Shown piece by piece: positions 28,575-36,318 of a stretch of DNA of 64,000 nucleotides. Position 1 is the first letter of the stretch; each line of letters begins with the position of its first letter. Origin of the DNA: CAWJPY01 sp963844865 (GTDB lineage: Bacteria > Acidobacteriota > Thermoanaerobaculia > Thermoanaerobaculales > Sulfomarinibacteraceae); NCBI GenBank assembly GCA_963844865.1, contig CAWJPY010000029.1, forward strand, positions 11,844 to 75,843, given 5' to 3'. The notes beneath the pieces are model-generated. The model saw only the letters and a program-made list of their open reading frames with translations. It was not told the origin of the DNA and did not search any database. Position numbers and translations under genes: made by a program.

Positions 28575-28629
28575 GCGTGACGAGTAGGCACCTGCCCTGA
28601 TCGTCACCGCGGGAAAGAACGGCAGGTGC
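28575..28629 (+). ncRNA. Predicted 5'-UTR H-type pseudoknot, copy 1
   Basis: Stem 1 pairs GTGACGA (28577-28583) with TCGTCAC (28601-28607). Stem 2 pairs GCACCTGCC (28588-28596) with GGCAGGTGC (28621-28629). The 5' arm of stem 2 lies inside the loop of stem 1, so the fold is a classic pseudoknot with loops of 4, 4 and 13 nt, the last purine-rich (GGGAAAGAA). It ends 26 nt before ATG 28656, with GGGAGG in between. The second cassette conserves it with a compensatory T-A to C-G change in stem 2. It resembles small pseudoknot riboswitches in layout only; the ligand is unknown. Confidence 0.65.
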
Positions 28630-28655
28630 GCTCGAGGCCCAAGGGAGGTTTCAAA

Positions 28656-29354
28656 ATGGCTGATCACGCACACACCGATGTCATGACGAGGGCGGAGTTA
28701 CAGCCCCTGCGTCTGGCGACCACCGGCACGACCGCCGAGGCCCTCGGCGGCGTCGCCGCCATCGTGCTCGCAATCCTGGGGCTGGCCGGCCTCGTCCCCA
28801 TCTACCTGGCTGCTATCGCGGCCATCGCCATGGGCGTGTCGCTGCTCTTCGAGGGCGGCGTCATCAGTGCGCGGCTCGTCGACCTGCTGGAGGAGGTGGG
28901 CGGAGGGGCCCTCGATGCCGAGGAGCTGGGCGGTGGGCTCACCGCCGAGTTCGTGGGCGGCGCCACCGGCGTCATCCTGGGCATCCTGGCTCTCCTCGAC
29001 CTCGCCCCCGAGGTGCTGGTCCCGGCGGCGATCATCGTCTTCGGCGCCACCCTGCTGCTCAGCGGCGGCGGCGCGCGCCGGATCGGCTCCGTCTCGACCC
29101 GTCGCGACGTGTCGGACGAGGTCCGGATGATCGCGTGGCAGGTCGCCCGCAGGGCGCGGGCCGAAGCTGCCGGCGCCCAGGTCCTGATCGGGCTCGGCGC
29201 GGCCGTGCTCGGCATTCTCGCCCTGGTCGGGTTCGACCCGGCGACCCTGTCGCTGGTCGCCTTCCTGGCGCTCGGGGCCGCCGTGCTCATGAGCGGCACC
29301 GCGGTCGCCAGCAGGTGGCACACCGTGGTTCGCAACGAGCAACCCGAGCACTGA
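28656..29354 (+). CDS. Three-hairpin repeat membrane protein, copy 1 of a tandem pair
   Basis: This 232-residue integral membrane protein is of no family I recognise. It is built from three internal repeats of about 43 residues (26-68, 96-138, 173-214). Each is a helical hairpin with the pattern GG-x-x-x-x-hydrophobic-ILxL followed by a Pro-centred turn and a second helix ending near LL-x-x-GG. That gives six membrane segments. Linkers carry acidic (DLLEEVGGG) and basic (RRARAEAAGAQ) stretches. GGGAGGTTTCAAA precedes ATG 28656. Copy 2 at 29653 is nearly identical, with most differences conservative. The gene has its own promoter blocks, leader pseudoknot and terminator. Confidence 0.75.
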   Translation: MADHAHTDVMTRAELQPLRLATTGTTAEALGGVAAIVLAILGLAGLVPIYLAAIAAIAMGVSLLFEGGVISARLVDLLEEVGGGALDAEELGGGLTAEFVGGATGVILGILALLDLAPEVLVPAAIIVFGATLLLSGGGARRIGSVSTRRDVSDEVRMIAWQVARRARAEAAGAQVLIGLGAAVLGILALVGFDPATLSLVAFLALGAAVLMSGTAVASRWHTVVRNEQPEH

Positions 29355-29380
29355 CGACAGTCATCACCGACTGCCCAACA

Positions 29381-29411
29381 GGGGGCGCGGCTCGGCCGCG
29401 CCCCCTTCTTC
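29381..29411 (+). terminator. Rho-independent-like terminator of copy 1
   Basis: GGGGGCGCGG (29381-29390), loop CTCGG and CCGCGCCCCC (29396-29405) form a perfect 10-bp stem, followed by TTCTTC. It lies 27 bp after the stop codon. The equivalent structure after copy 2 has a better T-run. Confidence 0.8.
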
Positions 29412-29470
29412 GTGCCGATCCGGCCCAACGATCTGCCCCCACCCCCCTCGACGCACATCCCACCCTCGAT

Positions 29471-29561
29471 CGAGAATTCGTCCTAGGTTCCCCGGAGCGC
29501 CGGCCCCACCCCTGATCTGCGACGTGGTTCGATGGCCCCCGAGGCGCACGAGATCGATACT
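29471..29561 (+). promoter_or_regulatory. Promoter blocks of the second duplicated cassette
   Basis: CGAGAATTCGTCCTAGG (29471-29487), CTGCGACGTGGTTCGATGGC (29517-29536) and a possible -10, GATACT (29556-29561), lie at the same spacings as in the first cassette. Block 2 begins 52 bp before stem 1 of the pseudoknot in both. Conservation of words and spacing amid divergent filler supports function. Confidence 0.55.
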
Positions 29562-29566
29562 GGGAG

Positions 29567-29620
29567 GCGTGACGAGCGGCACCCGCCCTGATCGTCACCG
29601 CAGGAAAGGACGGCGGGTGC
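29567..29620 (+). ncRNA. Predicted 5'-UTR H-type pseudoknot, copy 2
   Basis: Stem 1 pairs GTGACGA (29569-29575) with TCGTCAC (29592-29598). Stem 2 pairs GCACCCGCC (29579-29587) with GGCGGGTGC (29612-29620). The CTGA loop is identical to copy 1, and the 13-nt purine-rich loop CGCAGGAAAGGAC is nearly so. Relative to copy 1, one base pair of stem 2 changed on both sides (T-A to C-G), while loop 1 lost one base. AAGGAGG and ATG 29653 follow. Confidence 0.65.
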
Positions 29621-29652
29621 ACCAACGAAGAGTCTCGAAGGAGGCACTCAAA

Positions 29653-30351
29653 ATGGCTGATCACACACATACCGATGTCATGACGAGAACGGAGTTAGAA
29701 CCTCTCCGTCTGGCCACCACCGGCACCACCGCCGAGGCCCTCGGCGGCGTGGCGGCGATCGTGCTGGCGATCCTGGGTCTTGCCGGTCTCGTCCCCATCT
29801 ACCTGGCGGCCATCGCCGCCATCGCGGTCGGCGTCTCGTTCCTGTTCGAGGGCGGCGTCATCAGCGCGCGCCTCGTGGACCTGCTGGAGCAGGTCGGCGG
29901 CGGGCAGCTGGATGCAGAGGAGCTGGGCAGTGGTCTCACCGCCGAGTTCGTCGGTGGTTCCACCGGCATCATTCTCGGCATCCTGGCCCTGCTCGACCTC
30001 GCCCCCGAGGTGCTGGTCCCGGCGGCGATCATCGTCTTCGGCGCCACCCTGCTCCTGAGCGGTGGCGGCGCCCGCCGGATCGGCTCGATCGCGACCCGTC
30101 GCGACGTGTCGTACGAGGTCCGGATGATCGCCAACCAGGTCGCCCGCAAGGCGCGGGCCGAAGCCGCCGGCGCCCAGGTCCTGATCGGGCTCGGCGCGGC
30201 CGTGCTCGGCATCCTGGCCCTGGTGGGCTTCAACCCGGCGACCCTGTCCCTGGTCGCGTTCCTGGCACTGGGGGCAGCCATCCTGATGAGCGGTACCGCG
30301 CTGACCAGCAGGTGGCACGCCATGGTCCGCAACGAGCAGCCCGAGCACTGA
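29653..30351 (+). CDS. Three-hairpin repeat membrane protein, copy 2 of a tandem pair
   Basis: This 232-residue protein aligns with copy 1 without gaps. Both begin MADH-x-HTDVMTR and end RNEQPEH. The same three helical-hairpin repeats are present. Substitutions lie mainly in linkers (for example EEVGGGALDAEELGG versus EQVGGGQLDAEELGS). AAGGAGG precedes ATG 29653. Retention of promoter, RNA and terminator in both copies points to selection for dosage or slightly different regulation. The function is unknown. Confidence 0.75.
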   Translation: MADHTHTDVMTRTELEPLRLATTGTTAEALGGVAAIVLAILGLAGLVPIYLAAIAAIAVGVSFLFEGGVISARLVDLLEQVGGGQLDAEELGSGLTAEFVGGSTGIILGILALLDLAPEVLVPAAIIVFGATLLLSGGGARRIGSIATRRDVSYEVRMIANQVARKARAEAAGAQVLIGLGAAVLGILALVGFNPATLSLVAFLALGAAILMSGTALTSRWHAMVRNEQPEH

Positions 30352-30379
30352 TCGCAGTCGTCACGGACTGTCCAAACCC

Positions 30380-30412
30380 GGGGGCGCGGCTCGACCGCGC
30401 CCCCGTTTTTCT
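30380..30412 (+). terminator. Rho-independent terminator of copy 2
   Basis: GGGGGCGCGG (30380-30389), loop CTCGA and CCGCGCCCCC (30395-30404), then G and TTTTTCTT, form a canonical intrinsic terminator 28 bp after the stop codon. Confidence 0.88.
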
Positions 30413-30447
30413 TCCCGGTCGGCGCCGTCGAGCGCGTCGGGTTGGAC

Positions 30448-30543
30448 AGGGGGCTGCCAGGCACCGTCGAAGACGGTTCGAGGAGCCCTCTCGCTTCACC
30501 TGCGGCGGCGCCTGGCACCCGCTTCTCCGGTGCTCCCGGAGCC
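30448..30543 (+). repeat. GGTGCC-GGCACC intergenic element (locus C)
   Basis: The left core GCTGCCAGGCACC is at 30453-30465 and the right core GGCGCCTGGCACC at about 30507-30519, followed by a CTTCTCCGGTGCTCCCGGAGC-like arm. The inner segment GTCGAAGACGGTTCGAGGAG, then CTCGCTTCA, is most like locus E (54.3 kb). It lies between the terminator of copy 2 and the convergent E1-beta gene. Confidence 0.75.
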
Positions 30544-30599
30544 CGTCGCCATCCAGCTTCCGCCGCGGCCGCAGCCGACCGCCCATCGCCGCCGGATGA

Positions 30600-31616
30600 T
30601 CACCCCTCCAGCAGCCGCTCGGCAGCGGCCATGATCCGCTCCACGTTGGGCAGCGCCGCCTGCTCCCGGCGCGGGTCGTAGGGAATGGTTTCCTCGACGC
30701 AGACCCTCGCGAAGCGCGCCGGAGTGCCCGCCTCCAGGAGGGTCGCCGCGATCTCTCCGGAGAGGCCGAACTCACGGTAGTCCTCGTCCACCACCAGGAC
30801 CCGGCCGCTGTCGCGCGCCGCCACGCAGACCGCGCCACGGTCCAGAGGCTGCACGCTGCGCAGGTCGATCACCCCCGCTGCAACGCCGCGCTCTCCCGCC
30901 AGCCGCTCCGCCGCCGCCAGGGCCCTGTGGACGGCGACACCCACCGCCACCACCGTCAGGTCGGAGCCACGTCTGCGGACGGCCGCCTGCCCCAGGGGCG
31001 TGGCTTCCCAGGTGTCCGGGACCGGTCCCGACGCCCCGGCAGGGGGGACGTCGTAGGCCACGGTGTCCCGCCCTCCCGCCCCCAGGTAGTCCAGCCAGTA
31101 GTCAGCCAGGAGCTTGTGCTCGAGGTAGACCACGGGCCCGCCGTGGTCGAGCGCGCCCAGCAGCAATCCTCCGGCGTCGGCGGGGGTCGAGGGAACCACC
31201 ACCGCCAGACCCGGGATGTGGGCGAGCCACCCCCAGAGGGACTGCTCATGCTGCCCCCCGTCGCCGTACCCACCCCCGCAGGCGGCCCGCACCACCAGGG
31301 GCGCACGCCAGTCTCCACCGGAAAAGGCCTCCAGCTTGGCCGCCTCGTTCACCAGGGCGCTCGCCGCCACCGCGACGAAGTCGATGAGCATGATCTCCAC
31401 GACGGGCCGCAGACCGGCCATGGCGGCGCCCACGGCGGCCCCCAGAAAGGCCGACTCGGAGATCGGCGCTGACCGCACCCGCTCAGCCCCGAAGCGGGCG
31501 AAGAGATTCATGCGCAGGCCGTGGGTGTCCTCCCCCAGCACCACCACCCTCTCGTCGCCGGCCATGGCCTGGGTCAGGGCGTCCTCGATGGCGGCGGCAA
31601 AGCCCATGGTCCTCAT
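30600..31616 (-). CDS. 2-oxoacid (pyruvate or acetoin) dehydrogenase E1 component, beta subunit
   Basis: This is the transketolase-like beta half of a thiamine-diphosphate E1 enzyme, 338 residues. Visible motifs are VVVLGEDTHG near the N-terminus, SAPISESAFLGAAVGAAMAG, EIMLIDFVAVAASALVNEAAK and, in the C-terminal domain, VIDLRSVQPLD and VLVVDEDYREFG. Its ATG overlaps the stop of the alpha subunit gene by 4 bp (ATGA), so the two chains should be made in equal amounts. No E2 or E3 gene lies within 10 kb, so the substrate (pyruvate, branched-chain oxoacid or acetoin) is open. Confidence 0.85.
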   Translation of the reverse strand: MRTMGFAAAIEDALTQAMAGDERVVVLGEDTHGLRMNLFARFGAERVRSAPISESAFLGAAVGAAMAGLRPVVEIMLIDFVAVAASALVNEAAKLEAFSGGDWRAPLVVRAACGGGYGDGGQHEQSLWGWLAHIPGLAVVVPSTPADAGGLLLGALDHGGPVVYLEHKLLADYWLDYLGAGGRDTVAYDVPPAGASGPVPDTWEATPLGQAAVRRRGSDLTVVAVGVAVHRALAAAERLAGERGVAAGVIDLRSVQPLDRGAVCVAARDSGRVLVVDEDYREFGLSGEIAATLLEAGTPARFARVCVEETIPYDPRREQAALPNVERIMAAAERLLEG

Positions 31617-32638
31617 GCCGGCACCTCCCCCACCTGGTCCAGTGCGGCCTCCACGGCGGCCCGCACCCGATCGTCGGTCTCTTGCTCGAGGGCGGCGAGC
31701 GCGGCCGCGTCGGCGGCGAGGCGCGGCCGGAGACGCGCCAGAGGGTCGCGGCCCCGCATGCGCGCCGCCCGCGCCAGCATGGTGGTGATCCCTGCCAGGC
31801 TCGCCACGCGCCGAGCCGCACCCGCCCCCCGCACGGCGACCGTCGCCTTGCTCAGGGGGCCGATCCGGTCCTTGAGCTCGGTCACCGGCCGGCGCACGAT
31901 GCGCTGCAGGGGGTCGCCGAGGAAGTGTCCGTCGGGACGCACGCAGGAGGCGTGCAGGTAGCCCGGTCCGCCGCCCCGGCGGGCGCGCAGGACGGCCTCA
32001 CCCGCCGCGCGCCACACCTCCTCCACGTCAGCGCCATCCACCTCGACGGCCGGGATCCCGAACCCGCGGACACGATCCGGGAGGTTGCCCGAGGTGACCC
32101 GCGCCGACGGCGTGGTGATGGCCATGCCGTTGTCCTTGCACACGAACAGCACCGGCAGACGCCAGCACCCCGCCAGGTTGAGGGACTCCAGGAGCATCCC
32201 CTGGTTCATGGCGCCCTCGCCGAAGAACGCCACTGCCACCCTGTCGGGTCGCAGGTGCTGGTGCGCGATGGCGAAACCGCAGGCCAGGGGGCCGGAGGCG
32301 CCGACGATCCCGGACGACGCCGCGAGGTGGGCCCTGGACATGAGGTGCATGTGGCCGCCGAGACCCTTCCCCAGGCCGGTGGGGCCGCCCAGACACTCGG
32401 CCACGATCCTGGCCATGTCCACGCCCCGCATCACCATGGGGGGGGTTGGACGATGGTCGGCCGCGACGGCGTCGCCCTCGTCCAGGTGGTCCACCACCCC
32501 GGCGACGATCCCCTCCTCGCCGATCCCGAGGTGCATCTCGCCCGAGATCCTGCCCTCGTGCCAGAGGCCGGCGATGGCCTCCTCCAGGCGGCGGCTCTGC
32601 AGCATCGCCCGGTACAGTCGAAGTCGATCCGGCACCAT
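31613..32638 (-). CDS. 2-oxoacid (pyruvate or acetoin) dehydrogenase E1 component, alpha subunit
   Basis: This 341-residue thiamine-diphosphate-binding chain begins LYRAMLQSRRLEEAI, with HLGIGEEGIVAGV, the GLGGHMHLMSR block, and the cofactor motif FFGEGAMNQG ending in KDNGMAITTP. The usual motif begins GDG, so the metal-binding Asp is Glu here. GGGAGGTGTGGG precedes ATG 32638; the frame stays open upstream to 33958, but that part is the shadow of the next gene. The C-terminal 60 residues are Ala/Arg-rich. The 284-bp gap upstream (32639-32922) shows no gene. Confidence 0.85.
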   Translation of the reverse strand: MVPDRLRLYRAMLQSRRLEEAIAGLWHEGRISGEMHLGIGEEGIVAGVVDHLDEGDAVAADHRPTPPMVMRGVDMARIVAECLGGPTGLGKGLGGHMHLMSRAHLAASSGIVGASGPLACGFAIAHQHLRPDRVAVAFFGEGAMNQGMLLESLNLAGCWRLPVLFVCKDNGMAITTPSARVTSGNLPDRVRGFGIPAVEVDGADVEEVWRAAGEAVLRARRGGGPGYLHASCVRPDGHFLGDPLQRIVRRPVTELKDRIGPLSKATVAVRGAGAARRVASLAGITTMLARAARMRGRDPLARLRPRLAADAAALAALEQETDDRVRAAVEAALDQVGEVPA

Positions 32639-32922
32639 ACCCACACCTCCCGGCCTCCGGGGCACCGCCAGGTCATCCACGGGGTTCGGAATGATTGCTG
32701 GCGGCCATTGTAGAGGATCCCCTTCGCCCCCGCGGATCGAGTGGCCGGCCTCGGTGCCGCGGCCAGGTGCGGGATCCGCCGACAGATCCAGCACGCGTCT
32801 TCGCCGCCGGCCCCAGGAGGCGTCGGGCGACGCTCCGCCGCCACGCTCCACGGCACCCCCGAGGACCCGGGACCGCACCCTCGCGGAGGGCCGGGCGGCG
32901 GGCGCCCGATCGTCGCGCAGCC

Positions 32923-33912
32923 TTACAGGGTGTAGGTGGCGCCCGCTTCGATCACGTCGACATCGGCGTCGAGCTCGGCCGCCATGCGCTCGAGCGCATG
33001 GTCGCAGGTGTCGTGGGCGGACAGCAGGACGCGATGCGGACCTGCCTCGTTGAGGGCGACGATGGCGGCGGACAGGTCGGCGTCCGTGATCCGGCGCCAG
33101 GGGGGCTTGCCGGTCCCGAGGAGGGTCTGGAGCTCGATGCCGCGAAGCCGGCCGCGCCCTCCCGTGACCGGATAGTGCAGCCCGCCGGCGATGGCGTACA
33201 CGGGCTCGTCGGAAAGGCGCCGCACCGCCTCCAGGATGACCTGGATGGTGGGATGACCGCAGCCGGTGACCACCACCAGGCCCTTCCCCCGGAGCCGACC
33301 CACCACCGCCTGCTCGCGAACCGGTCCGAGCACGAACAGCGCTCGCGCCAGGGGCCCCGTCGACACGAAGCCCGCCGGCAACGGAGCCGGCCGTTCCACC
33401 ACCTCCGCGGCGAAGCCGGCCGCGGTGGCCGGCGCGGGCAGGGCACAGGGGATCGGACGCTCGGGACGTAGGCTCTCCGGCACCTGCAGCCGCCGTTTCC
33501 GGGCGGCGTCCAACCCTCCCACGTGGTCGAGGTGGAGGTGCGAGATGACCACGCCGTCGAGCTCCTGGGCCGTGACCCCGAGGCGGCGCGCATTGTGCTC
33601 CAGGGTTGGCCGGGCCGGACCGAAGCCGACGTCGAAGAGGAGCGCCCCCCGGTCGCTGCGCAGGAGGTAGGAGACGCCCTCCTCGCCCAAAAAGCCCGGC
33701 CGGTGCCGCCAGTCCACCAAGGCGACCAGCTCCAGCCGTTCCAGCTCGGGCAGCCCGGGACGCGGTCCCCGGCTCAGGAGCGGCTCGTTCCACGCGGCGG
33801 CCTCGGACCGCCAGCGCTCGAACTTCTGTGAGCGCAGTGCCAGCCAGAGCACCAGGACCGGCGACGCCAGGGCGAGGGCCGGCCACCAGAGCGGTGAGAT
33901 CCGGAAGGTCAC
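32923..33912 (-). CDS. Metallo-beta-lactamase-fold hydrolase, membrane-anchored
   Basis: The 329 residues comprise an N-terminal hydrophobic anchor (WWPALALASPVLVLWLAL, about 8-25), then an MBL domain with DVGFG, the zinc motif HLHLDH (H-x-H-x-D-H), a GCGHPT block and a late SAHDTCDH. The order resembles the dihydropterin-related MBL proteins of the 'MBL-fold metallo-hydrolase' group, which lack a settled substrate. The start is GTG 33912 with a weak ribosome site. No operon partner is obvious. Confidence 0.75.
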   Translation of the reverse strand: MTFRISPLWWPALALASPVLVLWLALRSQKFERWRSEAAAWNEPLLSRGPRPGLPELERLELVALVDWRHRPGFLGEEGVSYLLRSDRGALLFDVGFGPARPTLEHNARRLGVTAQELDGVVISHLHLDHVGGLDAARKRRLQVPESLRPERPIPCALPAPATAAGFAAEVVERPAPLPAGFVSTGPLARALFVLGPVREQAVVGRLRGKGLVVVTGCGHPTIQVILEAVRRLSDEPVYAIAGGLHYPVTGGRGRLRGIELQTLLGTGKPPWRRITDADLSAAIVALNEAGPHRVLLSAHDTCDHALERMAAELDADVDVIEAGATYTL

Positions 33913-33972
33913 GATGGGTCCATGCTACCAGGCGCACGTCGAGACGGCGCGCCGCCACGGGCCGACGGCGCC

Positions 33973-35124
33973 CTACTCGGCGGTGGCCAGCCTTACGCCC
34001 ACGTCGACCTTGCGTCGGCCGCGGTCCACGGTCACGGTGACCGTGTCGCCCACCCTGTAGGTGTCCAGCAGCTTGTAGTACTGCTTGACCGAGGCGACCC
34101 CGTTGCCGTCGATGGCCACGATCGCATCACCGAGGTCGATGCCGCCGCCCACCAGGCGGGTCGTGGGCCGGATGCCGGCGACGGCAGCGGGCCCTCCCGG
34201 GATCACACCCAACACCAGGACGCCATCCAGGTCGAGCTGACGCTGCAGCGTGTGGGGAGCGAGGACCACCCCGAGAGACGGAAGGCTCACCTCTCCGGTG
34301 CGAATGATCTGGGTCACGATGCGGTTCACGTGGTCCACCGGGATGGCGAAGCCGATCCCCGCGAAGGCGCCGGATGGGCTAACGATGGCCGAGTTGAGGC
34401 CGATCATGCGTCCCGAGCTGTCCAGCAACGGCCCACCGGAGTTCCCCGGATTGATGGGGGCGTCGGTCTGGATGAGGCCCGTGATGGGCCGCCCGGCCTT
34501 GCTCCTCATCTCCCGGTTGAGGGCGCTGACGATGCCGGTGGTCAGGGTCTGGTCGAGACCGAAGGGGTCACCGATGGCGAGCACCGACTGTCCCACCTGG
34601 AGGTCCTCCGACGCACCGATGGTGATGGGGTGCAGCCTCTCCGGCGGCGCTGCGATGGAGACGACGGCCAGATCGCCTCCCACGAAGGCGCCCACCATGC
34701 TCGCCTTCCAGGTGGTACGGTCCGCCAGGGTGACCCTGGCGACCTCGGCTCCGGCAACGACGTGGGCGTTGGTTACCACATGGCCCTGCTGGTCCCACAC
34801 GACGCCCGACCCCGTCCCCTCCACCACCTTCCGGGGGTCGAAGCTGAAGACGCCGGTCCGCCCCCCGGACAGGGTGGTGATGTACGCCACCGATGGAGAC
34901 GCCTCCTTGAAGATGGCGATGGTGGTCTTCTCGGCCTTGTCCAGGGTGCCCCGCGCCACCACCGGCTTGGGCTGGGCGTCGGGGTCCATGATGGGCGGCG
35001 CCCGGCGCACCCACGCGGCCCACAGGACGAGCTCACCCGCCACCAGGGCTAGGACGATCAGCCACAGCAACCCCAGCGAGGAAGACCGATGGGCGGCGGG
35101 GGATCGATCACCGCTGTCCGTCAT
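33973..35124 (-). CDS. Membrane-anchored HtrA/Deg-type serine protease
   Basis: This 383-residue protein has one N-terminal membrane helix (about 17-38, LGLLWLIVLALVAGELVLWA), so it acts in the periplasm while tethered. The triad is complete: His121 (TNAHV), Asp151 (GGDLAVV) and Ser229 (GNSGGP). One PDZ domain (about 285-380) carries GVIPGGPAAVAGI and GDAIVAIDG. This is the DegS-like layout. GAGAGGTG precedes ATG 35124. Another HtrA gene (12.0 kb) has a cleavable signal instead. It is divergent from the URO-D family gene across 197 bp with no clear site. Confidence 0.9.
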   Translation of the reverse strand: MTDSGDRSPAAHRSSSLGLLWLIVLALVAGELVLWAAWVRRAPPIMDPDAQPKPVVARGTLDKAEKTTIAIFKEASPSVAYITTLSGGRTGVFSFDPRKVVEGTGSGVVWDQQGHVVTNAHVVAGAEVARVTLADRTTWKASMVGAFVGGDLAVVSIAAPPERLHPITIGASEDLQVGQSVLAIGDPFGLDQTLTTGIVSALNREMRSKAGRPITGLIQTDAPINPGNSGGPLLDSSGRMIGLNSAIVSPSGAFAGIGFAIPVDHVNRIVTQIIRTGEVSLPSLGVVLAPHTLQRQLDLDGVLVLGVIPGGPAAVAGIRPTTRLVGGGIDLGDAIVAIDGNGVASVKQYYKLLDTYRVGDTVTVTVDRGRRKVDVGVRLATAE

Positions 35125-35321
35125 GCACACACCTCTCTGCGTTCTCGTCTGTCGCAACTCCTTGACCGTCAATGGCATTCCATTTCGCAGACGAGGCCGA
35201 GAAGGCGCGACCGCTGGGCGGCGCCGGGCCGCGATGGTAGGGTGGGTCGGGCCCGACGGCTCCGACGGACCGGACGGTGCGGTCCGCCTCGCGGCAGAGG
35301 GGAGAACAGGCAGACGCCGGG

Positions 35322-36302
35322 ATGACCTCCAAAGAACGCTTCCTGCACACCCTGGCGGGCACGGGAGCGGACCGCTTCCCGTTCTACGACCTCGAGCCCG
35401 CCGAGGGCACGTTGCGGAGGTGGCGACGTCAGGGACTGCCCCGCGGGCGCTCCGTGACGGAGTTCTTCGACCTGGAGCCCCACCACCCGGTGGGCCTGGT
35501 CCTGCGCAGCGCGCCCTTCTTCGGCGATGCACGGGACCTGCTCGCCGATCCTGCGGCCTTTGCCCGGCACTACGACGAGCACGACCCGGACCGCCTCCCA
35601 CGAGGCTTCGCCGCCCGCTGCCGGCGCATCAACCGACGGGGTGACGTGCTGTACATCGAGGCTTCCGGTGGAGGTCTCCTCCAGAAGCTGGGCGTCAGGG
35701 ACTGGGACTCGCTGGTTGCCGCCTGCTACGCCATGGCGGACCACCCCGGCGAGGTCGAGGAGCTGCTGGAGCGGACCACCGACTTCCAGTGCCGGCTCCT
35801 GGAGCGGGTCCTGTCGGAGGTCACGGTCGACTACGCCTCCCTGTATGAGCCCATCGCCTCGAACGCCGGGCCGGTGGTCTCCCCGGCCATGTTCGAGCGC
35901 TTCGCGCTGCCCGGCTACCGGAGGGTGCTGGAGCTGCTGGATCGCCACCACGTACCGTTCCGCATCTTCTGCACCACCGGCGGCGACCTGTCCTCACTCC
36001 TGCCCCCGCTCCTGGAGGCGGGCGTCAACGGGCTGTGGATCAGCAACATCGCCAGCACCTCCATGAGCTACCGCAACCTGCGCCGCACCTACGGCCCGAA
36101 CATCGCCCTCATCGGCGGCATCGACGCCACGGCGCTGACCCGCGACGAGCCCGCGATCCGCGAGGCGGTGGCCACGACCGTCCCGCCCCTCCTGGAGCAG
36201 GGCCGCTACCTGCCGTGCCTCGACGACCGCCCGCGCAGCAACGTGCCGTTTCCCCACTACCGCCTCTACCGGGAGCTCCTCGCCGAGCTCGCCGCCACCT
36301 GA
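35322..36302 (+). CDS. Uroporphyrinogen decarboxylase (URO-D) family protein
   Basis: This 326-residue TIM-barrel protein begins MTSKERFLHTLAGTGADRFP, characteristic of the MtaA/HemE-like superfamily, with YEPIASNAGPVVSPAMFERF, a mid-domain FCTTGGDLSSLLPPL and IGGIDATALTRDEPAIREAV near the end. It lacks the HemE N-terminal substrate-binding signature, so it is more likely a corrinoid-dependent methyltransferase-type or uncharacterised member than a haem-pathway enzyme. ATG 35322 is chosen over an in-frame ATG at 35277 because homology starts here. It stands alone. Confidence 0.75.
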   Translation: MTSKERFLHTLAGTGADRFPFYDLEPAEGTLRRWRRQGLPRGRSVTEFFDLEPHHPVGLVLRSAPFFGDARDLLADPAAFARHYDEHDPDRLPRGFAARCRRINRRGDVLYIEASGGGLLQKLGVRDWDSLVAACYAMADHPGEVEELLERTTDFQCRLLERVLSEVTVDYASLYEPIASNAGPVVSPAMFERFALPGYRRVLELLDRHHVPFRIFCTTGGDLSSLLPPLLEAGVNGLWISNIASTSMSYRNLRRTYGPNIALIGGIDATALTRDEPAIREAVATTVPPLLEQGRYLPCLDDRPRSNVPFPHYRLYRELLAELAAT

Positions 36303-36318
36303 GCCGGGCGTTCCGCGG

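Noticed and set aside
28575..28629. Leader pseudoknot as a guanidine-III riboswitch
   Set aside because: The topology and a purine-rich third loop are similar, but stem lengths, loop 1 and the conserved CCGG stem do not match, and the downstream gene is not a known guanidine gene.
29528..29561. TTCGAT and GATACT as a standard -35/-10 pair
   Set aside because: The 22-bp gap, though identical in both cassettes, is too long for sigma-70; the blocks are reported as conserved elements only.
32639..33958. Upstream extension of the E1 alpha frame to 781 codons
   Set aside because: The added part lies opposite or out of frame with the MBL hydrolase gene and has no homology; a good ribosome site and family start occur at 32638.
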